Part shown: positions 8,575 through 14,806 of the stretch, piece by piece
Numbering within the stretch: the stretch's first letter is position 1
Layout: the number at the start of each line of letters is the position of its first letter
Source: Marinoscillum sp. 108
GTDB lineage: Bacteria > Bacteroidota > Bacteroidia > Cytophagales > Cyclobacteriaceae
Direction of reading: 5' to 3'
Assembly: GCF_902506655.1 (NCBI RefSeq)
Contig: NZ_LR734812.1
Span: forward strand, 1-64,000
DNA: 64,000 nucleotides
Translations under genes and position numbers: made by a program
Notes under the pieces: generated by a model
Database searches by the model: none
Told to the model about the DNA's origin: nothing
What the model saw: the letters and a program-made list of their open reading frames with translations, nothing else

Positions 8575-10338
8575 ATGAAAAATATAAACTCTAATATCAA
8601 ATACCTGATTGCTTTGCTGGTAGTCTCGATGACCTTGCTGACTGCCTGCACAGAGGAAGAAAACCCAGCCATCTCGAACGACCTGCGGGTGATTTCTATT
8701 ACTTATAATGCTACGGCACTGGAGGAGGGTAGTGAAGTGGAAACAGAAAACCCACAGATTGAAATGGTCTTTTCACACTCATTGAACACTACGGCTCTGG
8801 AGGAGGCTTTGTCCATTAGCAATGTGACTGACTATGTGTTCAGTTACGACGAAACCAATTCATTTGTCACCATCGCATTTTCCTCACCTCTTGATTATGA
8901 GACAAGTTATACCCTCAGTTTGCCTGGAGGAAGCTATGGTGCCAGCGGAGAGGCTCTGGTAGACGACTATGCTCTTACTTTTTCCACCAAAGCATTTGTT
9001 CCATCGCAGGTCACGCTATCGGTGGATAAAACAGGCCTTCTTGAAGGAGAGTCTGCATCGATCAGCGCTACAATTAATCAACCTACCACAGTGGATGTGA
9101 CGGTGAGTTTGTCTTTTGCAGGGAATGCGATACACGGTATGGACTATTCTCTCAGTGCTGAAAGTTTAAGTATCCCCAAAGGGAGCACAAGTAGCACTGT
9201 GACCCTTACAGCCATTAACGATTCGGACATTGAGGGAGAGGAGAGTGTTCAGGTTACCATTGGTGAGCTCATCAATGCCGTAGAGAGTGGAACACAACAA
9301 ATCAACCTGACGATCAATGATGAACTGCCAGCCTTGATCATTAAAGGGGTGATGGCGTTGCGATGGGCTACTGAAACTGACGGCAACAGCGGTAAGGCTG
9401 TACACCTGAAGGCCGTTGAGGATATTGCCGATCTTAGCCTGTATAGCCTGGGGGTCGCCAATAATGGAGGTGGAACCGACAGCATAGAGTTCAACCTACC
9501 CACTATGTCGGTATTGGCGGGTGAGGATATCCTGATAGCTCGTGAACCATCGGCGCTCGAGAGCTATTTTGAAACTACATGTTATGGGGAGTTTGAGCAC
9601 ATCATTCAAACCGATGAAATGAGCCAGAACGGGGATGATGCCATTGAGTTATTCAAGGGTACAGCGGTGATAGAGACTTACGGAGATGCTGATGTAGATG
9701 GAACAGACCAGTCTTGGGAATATGCCGGGTCATGGGCATATAAGTTGGGTGGCAATTGGACTACAGGATTAGTTAATTGCAGCGAGGGGTCTTCCAGTAC
9801 CTTGGAGTCGGACTGCATATATCCATTGTGTGACAATCCACTTATTCTCAAGGGGGTTTTGGCCATTTCGTGGGATGGTTCTGGTACCAATGGAGGAAAG
9901 GCCGTGCACCTTTTGGCAAATCGAGACATAGCCGATCTGGGAGTATATGGTGTAGGTGTAGCAAATAATGGCGGAGGCACCGATGGGCTGGAGTATTCTC
10001 TAACATCCATGTCTGTGTCTGAGGGAGATCACATTCTTCTGGCAAGGGAAGTAAACACGCTGAGCACCTATTTTGGCACCTGCTTTAGTGGATTCAATCA
10101 TGTCTTTGAGACGGATGCCATGAATCAAAATGGAGATGATGCCATTGAGCTATTTGAGGGATCTACGATTATTGAGGTATTCGGAGATTCTGATGTGGAC
10201 GGCACAGGTCAGCCTTGGGAGTATGCCGGATCATGGGCTTACAAAGTAGGCAGTAAATGGACCCATGGAGGGGTGGATTGTGCAGCAACATCCACCACCA
10301 CTCAAAATTCTGCCTGTCCATATACTTTTTGTGATTAA
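8575..10338 (+). CDS. Surface lipoprotein with Ig-like, Calx-beta and two lamin-tail-like repeats
   Basis: 587 aa from the ATG at 8575, which gives the cleanest lipoprotein signal (TLLTAC, Cys25). An ATG at 8569 that overlaps the transporter stop is also possible. Domains in order: a Big_5-type Ig-like domain (about 30-145), a Calx-beta-like domain (about 150-250, with GMDYSLSAESLSIPKGS and EGEESVQVTI), then two tandem repeats of about 165 residues. The repeats share IADLxxYxxGVANNGGGTD, ILLAREVNTL, NQNGDDAIELFEGS and DVDGTxQxWEYAGSWAYK, and resemble bacterial lamin-tail domains. Such proteins usually bind ligands or tether enzymes at the surface. No catalytic motif is visible. The gene is the fifth of the SusC locus and ends before a good terminator. 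Confidence 0.8.
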   Translation: MKNINSNIKYLIALLVVSMTLLTACTEEENPAISNDLRVISITYNATALEEGSEVETENPQIEMVFSHSLNTTALEEALSISNVTDYVFSYDETNSFVTIAFSSPLDYETSYTLSLPGGSYGASGEALVDDYALTFSTKAFVPSQVTLSVDKTGLLEGESASISATINQPTTVDVTVSLSFAGNAIHGMDYSLSAESLSIPKGSTSSTVTLTAINDSDIEGEESVQVTIGELINAVESGTQQINLTINDELPALIIKGVMALRWATETDGNSGKAVHLKAVEDIADLSLYSLGVANNGGGTDSIEFNLPTMSVLAGEDILIAREPSALESYFETTCYGEFEHIIQTDEMSQNGDDAIELFKGTAVIETYGDADVDGTDQSWEYAGSWAYKLGGNWTTGLVNCSEGSSSTLESDCIYPLCDNPLILKGVLAISWDGSGTNGGKAVHLLANRDIADLGVYGVGVANNGGGTDGLEYSLTSMSVSEGDHILLAREVNTLSTYFGTCFSGFNHVFETDAMNQNGDDAIELFEGSTIIEVFGDSDVDGTGQPWEYAGSWAYKVGSKWTHGGVDCAATSTTTQNSACPYTFCD

Positions 10339-10349
10339 AATGAAATTAA

Positions 10350-10393
10350 GGGTGTCTCATTAAGTGTGAATTGAGACATCCTTGGTTTTTTTT
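10350..10393 (+). terminator. Rho-independent terminator between lipoprotein genes
   Basis: A 10 bp stem with one G-T pair (10350-10359 with 10372-10381) and a 12-base loop is followed by a T-rich stretch, TTGG plus eight T. It lies 12 bases after the stop at 10338 and 16 bases before the next ATG. It may end or attenuate the SusC transcript before the esterase gene. Confidence 0.75.
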
Positions 10394-10408
10394 ACTAAAA
10401 AACGTTCG

Positions 10409-11761
10409 ATGAAGTTAAAATTAATGCTGCTAGTGATACTGAGCATGGCTTTAGTGTCTTGCGGAGATCAAACTCCTGCACCGAAGAACCTCATCATTAT
10501 TTCTGCCACTATAAATGGAGCAGCTTTGACGGATGGGTTGTCAGGGGTGCAGATAGATTCTGAGATTTCACTTGTGTTTGATGCTTCTGTGGATTTGGAC
10601 CAGCTGAAGGCTCACCTTTCCCTGGAGGCAGAGGACACGATGGTTCCGGTGGAGGTTTTACTGTCCAATGCACAGTCAAAGGCTCAGATCACCGCAGATC
10701 TGAGCTACAAGACTCAATATACGCTCACACTGTCAGTAGGAGAAATAGGAGCCAGCGGCGAATCACTTCAGGAAGGGTTCATGGTCAACTTCACCACAGC
10801 CGAAGACGAAATCATCCGCGAATTGGCTCCCTGTACTAACCTCTCGTGTATCGAGACATTGGAGGTAGAGGATCAGGGACAATCGGCAAGCTTTGACTTT
10901 TATAGCAGCCACCCCATCCTTCTGGAAAACGCTCAATGGGAAACACTTCGAAATGCTGTCATTGTGGTGCATGGACAAAACAGGGACGCTGATAATTACT
11001 TCACCTACCTCACAACTGCACTCAGAAATACGGAACTTCAAAACAATACGGTACTCCTGGCTCCATGGTTCAAAGAAGAATCCGACGCTAATGATCAGGA
11101 TTTTTACTGGAATACTTCCAGTTGGCGGGAAGGGCAACCCTCCAATGGCCATGTAAGGATCAGCTCGTTTGCTTTAGTAGATAACTTGATCAATATCTTA
11201 GTGGACAAGTCACGGTTTCCAGTTTTGGAAAAAATACTGGTTACGGGTCATTCTTCCGGGGGCCTTTTCACCCATGTTTATGCAGGGGCCAATTTCTCAC
11301 AAAGCATTCATAGCGCCATCGATTTCGAATATGTGGTAGCTAACAGTCAGTACTTGTATTATCCCAATAACTATCGATACAATGAACAGGCCGGAACCTT
11401 TTTTGAGCCATCAGATTGTGCAGGATACAATTACTGGCCGCTTGGCTTTCAGAGTGCTCCATCTTATCTGAATGGACTTTCCCCAGAAGACTTCAATGGT
11501 CAGTTTGCTGGCAGAAAAGTGGTTTACTTTTTGGGCAATAACACGAGCAACGATGGCGCCCTAAACACCTCTGACTGCAGCGCAACACTGCTTGGGTCCA
11601 CCAGGTATCAGCGCGGAGAGAATATCTTCACTTTTATGAATGCTTATTATCCGGGTCAGCATGCACATACCCGTAGCATTGTGGACGGGATAGGACACGA
11701 TGGACAAGGGATGTTCCTGTCACAGGAATTCTCCATACTTCTGAGCGAAAAACTCAATTAA
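10409..11761 (+). CDS. Lipoprotein alpha/beta-hydrolase (esterase) with N-terminal Ig-like domain
   Basis: 450 aa from the ATG at 10409; a TTG further upstream lies in the terminator T tract and is rejected. A lipoprotein signal (MALVSC) precedes a Big_5-like Ig domain (about 25-140) similar in layout to the one in the preceding gene, with the shared phrase GASGE. The rest is an alpha/beta hydrolase: an oxyanion strand VIVVHGQNRDA, the nucleophile elbow GHSSGG (Ser282) and a likely catalytic His430 in GIGHDG. Family relatives include PHB-depolymerase-like and other extracellular esterases. It is probably surface-exposed and works with the SusCD locus, adding a second ester-cleaving activity. 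Substrate not determined. Confidence 0.82.
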   Translation: MKLKLMLLVILSMALVSCGDQTPAPKNLIIISATINGAALTDGLSGVQIDSEISLVFDASVDLDQLKAHLSLEAEDTMVPVEVLLSNAQSKAQITADLSYKTQYTLTLSVGEIGASGESLQEGFMVNFTTAEDEIIRELAPCTNLSCIETLEVEDQGQSASFDFYSSHPILLENAQWETLRNAVIVVHGQNRDADNYFTYLTTALRNTELQNNTVLLAPWFKEESDANDQDFYWNTSSWREGQPSNGHVRISSFALVDNLINILVDKSRFPVLEKILVTGHSSGGLFTHVYAGANFSQSIHSAIDFEYVVANSQYLYYPNNYRYNEQAGTFFEPSDCAGYNYWPLGFQSAPSYLNGLSPEDFNGQFAGRKVVYFLGNNTSNDGALNTSDCSATLLGSTRYQRGENIFTFMNAYYPGQHAHTRSIVDGIGHDGQGMFLSQEFSILLSEKLN

Positions 11762-11786
11762 TCAACCACTAATAATTTATATAACC

Positions 11787-13412
11787 ATGCTAGAGTTTGG
11801 TATTAAGTCCAAAAAATCGGGGCTCACAGAATCAGGAATCAAACAGGTAAAAGAGGCCTGGTGGAATCTGGATCCCTCTCAACTCACCGAAATCGCACTA
11901 CAAAACCGCGAAGGGACACTTTCGGACACAGGTGCCCTCATGTGCGATACGGGTCAGTTTACCGGGCGCTCACCCAAAGACAGATTTATAGTCAGGGATT
12001 CTAAAACTGAAAATGCCGTGTGGTGGGGGGATATTAACATTCCAATCTCTCCGGATAGTTTTGACCGATTGTATGCCAAAATGCTTGGCTATCTGGCTGA
12101 TAAGAAAGTCTATGTACGAGACGCTTATGCTGGAGCAGATAAGACCCATCGCATCAAATTGAGGGTGATTAATACTGTGGCCTGGCATAATCTTTTTTGC
12201 TTCAACATGTTTATCCGACCAGAGCGGTACCAACTGGAGACTTTCGTACCAAACTTTACCATCATCAACTGCCCGGGGTTCTTGGCAGATCCCGAAACAG
12301 ATGGGACACGACAGGAAAATTTTTCAGTCATTGACCTGACCCGTCGGATCATCCTTATTGGAGGTACAGGCTACTCTGGAGAAATGAAAAAGGGAATTTT
12401 TTCTGTGCTCAATTTTCTCCTGCCCCTTGAGGAGGGAGTCTTCCCCATGCACTGCTCTGCCAATATGGGTATAAAGGATCGGGATACGGCTATCTTTTTT
12501 GGACTGTCCGGAACCGGTAAAACCACCCTTTCGGCTGATCCGGAAAGACTATTGATTGGTGATGACGAGCATGGCTGGACTATGCGCAATGTATTCAACT
12601 TCGAAGGAGGATGCTATGCCAAGACAGTTGGTTTGAGTCATGAGAAGGAACCCGAAATATTCAATGCCATAAAGTTCGGAGCCATTTTGGAAAACACCCG
12701 ATTTTTGCCAGAATCACGCGAGGTGGATTATGACAATGTAGAGGTCACTGAAAACACGAGGGTTTCTTATCCTATTAGTTACATTCCTAATGCAGTGGAG
12801 CCCTCTATAGGAGGTATTCCGAAAAACATTTTTTTCCTGACTTGCGATGCTTTTGGGGTAATGCCCCCTATCCAGCGATTGTCCACTGCTCAAGCGATGT
12901 ATCATTTTGTATCCGGGTATACCTCAAAAGTAGCTGGTACTGAGGATGGTGTGAAAGAGCCAACGCCTGTGTTTTCTGCCTGCTTCGGTGCACCTTTCAT
13001 GCCCCTCCACCCGGCTGAGTATGCCAAGCTGCTCGGGCGCAAATTGGAGGAAAATCATACTAACGTGTGGCTCATCAATACAGGATGGACAGGAGGGCCT
13101 TATGGAGTGGGTTCCAGAATTAAACTCAAATATACCCGAGCCATGATCTCAGCTGCGCTTTCCGGCATTTTGGACAATGTCGGATATCGAACCCACTCAC
13201 TATTTGGTGCGGAGATTCCTACCAGCTGCCCTGGTGTGCCGGCAGAAATTCTAAGTCCACGAGAAACCTGGAAGAACGACCAGGCATTTTACCAAATGGC
13301 TAATAAGCTGGTCTTGAAGTTCCATAAGAACTTTGACCAATTCAGAGGGAATACCGGAGCGGACATTCTGTTGGGAGAACCCAAAGTGAACGAGCAGTAC
13401 CAGAAGGCCTGA
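11787..13412 (+). CDS. pckA: Phosphoenolpyruvate carboxykinase (ATP)
   Basis: 541 aa, the usual length for the ATP-dependent enzyme. It catalyses oxaloacetate + ATP to PEP + CO2 + ADP, the entry step of gluconeogenesis. Visible motifs are TGRSPKDRF near the N-terminus, the P-loop GLSGTGKTT (from residue 239), the metal/ATP block LIGDDEHGW and FEGGCYAKT. It starts 26 bases after the esterase stop, so it could be read with the upstream genes. Its position at the end of a locus with two esterases and a dicarboxylate-type transporter makes metabolic sense: imported C4 acids would be converted to PEP. No clear terminator follows. Confidence 0.97.
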   Translation: MLEFGIKSKKSGLTESGIKQVKEAWWNLDPSQLTEIALQNREGTLSDTGALMCDTGQFTGRSPKDRFIVRDSKTENAVWWGDINIPISPDSFDRLYAKMLGYLADKKVYVRDAYAGADKTHRIKLRVINTVAWHNLFCFNMFIRPERYQLETFVPNFTIINCPGFLADPETDGTRQENFSVIDLTRRIILIGGTGYSGEMKKGIFSVLNFLLPLEEGVFPMHCSANMGIKDRDTAIFFGLSGTGKTTLSADPERLLIGDDEHGWTMRNVFNFEGGCYAKTVGLSHEKEPEIFNAIKFGAILENTRFLPESREVDYDNVEVTENTRVSYPISYIPNAVEPSIGGIPKNIFFLTCDAFGVMPPIQRLSTAQAMYHFVSGYTSKVAGTEDGVKEPTPVFSACFGAPFMPLHPAEYAKLLGRKLEENHTNVWLINTGWTGGPYGVGSRIKLKYTRAMISAALSGILDNVGYRTHSLFGAEIPTSCPGVPAEILSPRETWKNDQAFYQMANKLVLKFHKNFDQFRGNTGADILLGEPKVNEQYQKA

Positions 13413-13556
13413 ATATCCGAAAGGGACAAAACGTATTCTAAAATACTTGCAAAAGGTTACGGTGTACGTCGTAATTCAGGAATGTACAGGTATAAAGGAG
13501 GATTGGTGCCAGGCCTTGTCGGACCAGTGAGGTTAGTGCTTTTTTGGGATCACTAC
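13413..13556. other. Non-coding spacer after pckA
   Basis: Start of a 1.39 kb gene-free stretch (13413-14806). These 144 bases hold no ORF, repeat or convincing hairpin that I can see. The rest of the stretch is described in the following entries. Confidence 0.5.
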
Positions 13557-13916
13557 GGATCAAGCAATATTCGTGTGGGGTAACACTATATAGTTATATT
13601 TTGTAAGGAAGAATTAATTCACTCCGGATTCAGAACATAGTGACGCAAATGAGGGCGGGGCATCCAAGTCTTGCCCGCCTGGGATAAGCGTGAATCATTT
13701 TGACTCTAACAATTCCTAAAAACCCTAGCACGATTAGTCAAAATGATTTTTTGCGTGCGACCGGCTAAGTTGGTGCCCTTCTGTAGTATCACTAAATGCT
13801 TTCTTTGTCCACGCCGCCTAGGGCAAGCAAAGAAATGAAGATAGGTAGCCAATCAGTTGGATTGAGTCACATGAGGTGCCAGATTACGGATCACTATCCA
13901 CTTTTAATACAATCTC
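13557..13916. mobile_element. Repeat unit 1, MITE-like, with IS-type left end
   Basis: This ~360 bp non-coding unit is followed immediately by a second, clearly homologous copy. Its first 24 bases (13557-13580) begin GGATCAAGC and end TGTGGGG. About 20 of 24 match the reverse complement of the terminal repeat at 14288-14311, so the unit begins with what looks like an insertion-sequence inverted repeat. Inside is a perfect 13 bp inverted repeat (13693-13705 with 13736-13748) followed by a T run, and a second stem TTTCTTTG / CAAAGAAA. The unit ends with ACAATCT directly before the second unit; its own right terminal repeat is missing. Confidence 0.6.
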
Positions 13917-14311
13917 GGATCAAGCAATATTGGTGTGTGGTAACTCTATATAGTTATATTTTGTAAAGCCCAATTAATGGACTGTGAATTTCGAAAAGTA
14001 GGAACGCTCAGGAGGGTGGGGCATCCAAGCCTTGCCCGGCCGGGACAAGTGTGAATCATTTTGACTCCAATAAAATTCCAAAAAAAGGCTGAAACACGAT
14101 GAGTTAAAATGATTTTTTGCGTGCGACCGGCCAGGTTGGTGCCCTTCTGTAGGACGACCACCAATTGTTTTCTTTGCCTACGCGGCCCGGGGCAAGCAAA
14201 GAAAATGAAGGGTAAGTGGCCAATCAACTAGATTGAGGTATATAAGGTATCAGATCACAACTTCACCATCCATCTTTAATGCAATCTCCCCACAGGAATT
14301 CCGCTTGATCC
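13917..14311. mobile_element. Repeat unit 2, MITE-like, with both terminal inverted repeats
   Basis: Second copy of the unit, at roughly three-quarters identity by eye. It is bounded on the left (13917-13940) and right (14288-14311) by inverted 24-base ends, as in a non-autonomous element of about 395 bp. The internal hairpin is kept: 14053-14065 pairs with 14101-14113, where a C-to-T change relative to unit 1 turns one pair into a G-U wobble rather than breaking it. The conserved flanks AGGGYGGGGCATCCAAG and GCGTGCGACCGGC can also pair in part. No credible protein is encoded on either strand. Confidence 0.55.
14288..14311 (+). repeat. IS terminal repeat, copy 1
   Basis: This 24-base sequence beginning CCCCACAGGAATTCC and ending TTGATCC is identical to bases 14458-14481 and is preceded by CAATC in both places. 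In inverted, degenerate form it also opens the two 360 bp units at 13557 and 13917. It serves here as the right end of unit 2 and abuts the truncated transposase. Confidence 0.8.
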
Positions 14312-14449
14312 CTCAATTACTTCAATCAAAGAAGTACCAATGCTGCTGCCGAATCTTTCAATGCCAAAATCAAAGCTCTAAGGGCTCAGTTTAGAGGCGT
14401 AAGAAAAGTATGTTTCTTCCTATATCGACTCTCTAAAATCTATGCATAG
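14312..14449 (+). pseudogene. Transposase remnant (C-terminal 45 codons, ISL3/ISAon1-like)
   Basis: The frame runs from 14312 to the TAG at 14447-14449. It reads YFNQRSTNAAAESFNAK, then KALRAQFRGVRK, then FFLYRLSKIYA before the stop, which I recognise as the C-terminal end of Bacteroidota transposases of the ISL3/ISAon1 type. There is no start codon or upstream coding sequence, because the fragment is joined directly to terminal repeat copy 1. The element is a dead relic left by deletion or recombination between terminal repeats. The family assignment is from memory of the conserved ending. Confidence 0.75.
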
Positions 14450-14457
14450 TACAATCC

Positions 14458-14481
14458 CCCCACAGGAATTCCGCTTGATCC
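14458..14481 (+). repeat. IS terminal repeat, copy 2 (right end of relic)
   Basis: Exact second copy of the 24-base repeat at 14288-14311, in the same orientation, 8 bases after the transposase stop. That is where the right end of the insertion sequence should be. It is followed by TAATTTCCGTTTGATCGGG, which repeats the TTGATC element, as in subterminal repeats. The two copies flanking the remnant are direct rather than inverted, so this is not an intact element. Confidence 0.8.
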
Positions 14482-14514
14482 CTAATTTCCGTTTGATCGG
14501 GTTTAGACGGGCAC

Positions 14515-14542
14515 AAAAAAAGGGGGCAAGAAACTTGCCCCC
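14515..14542 (-). terminator. Strong minus-strand intrinsic terminator
   Basis: A perfect 9 bp G/C-rich stem (14534-14542 with 14522-14530) has a 3-base loop. On the minus strand it is followed directly by seven T (14521-14515). On the plus strand the stem is followed by AGTTTAAG, so it would be a poor terminator in that direction. Confidence 0.75.
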
Positions 14543-14640
14543 AGTTTAAGATCGATCCATAACTGGTTGGAATCGAATCTTAGGATCTGGCTTTCGCCAG
14601 ATCAATCACCGCCTAAAATTTACTCGCCTTTGCGAATTAA
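14515..14640 (-). ncRNA. Candidate structured small RNA, minus strand
   Basis: Read on the minus strand, this stretch folds into consecutive hairpins and ends in an intrinsic terminator. First, an 8 bp stem with a GAAA tetraloop (14596-14603 with 14584-14591), extendable by TTAG/CTAA pairs. Second, an 11 bp stem with two single-base bulges (14569-14581 with 14548-14558). Third, the terminator at 14515-14542. No protein-coding gene lies on this strand before 17657, so the terminator needs another explanation. The 5' end is not defined, and no known RNA family was recognised. It could instead be a leader or a decayed element tail. Confidence 0.4.
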
Positions 14641-14806
14641 TTAGGTAAATGTATTGAAAACACTTAAAAAGCAATAAGTCAAATGAATAAACGGAGCAAA
14701 TTGCGTTTAAACGGGAATATTCTTTGACTCAATAAACAGGGACTCAATTTTTTGAGGGAGGTCGTAAATATTTGTTATTATTTTGCGCAGCTGGCAGCAT
14801 AGAAAG
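14641..14806. other. Leader region of the WG-repeat gene
   Basis: AT-rich spacer before the ATG at 14807. It contains TTTG strings (14722-14725, 14751-14754) and TATTTTGC at 14779-14786, which resemble parts of a Bacteroidota promoter. No pair has the expected 19-21 base spacing, so I do not call a promoter. Confidence 0.4.

Noticed and set aside
10382-10408. TTG start 27 bases upstream for the esterase gene
   Set aside because: It lies in the T tract of the preceding terminator and would add residues before a normal lipoprotein signal.
13946-14227. 93-codon open frame on the minus strand inside repeat unit 2
   Set aside because: It crosses the conserved hairpins, is not kept in unit 1, and its composition (many Arg, Cys, Pro) does not look like a protein.
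13557-14311. Integron attC-like or CRISPR-like array
   Set aside because: The units are about 360 bp, only two in number, and lack attC core motifs or short regular repeats; terminal similarity to an IS explains them better.
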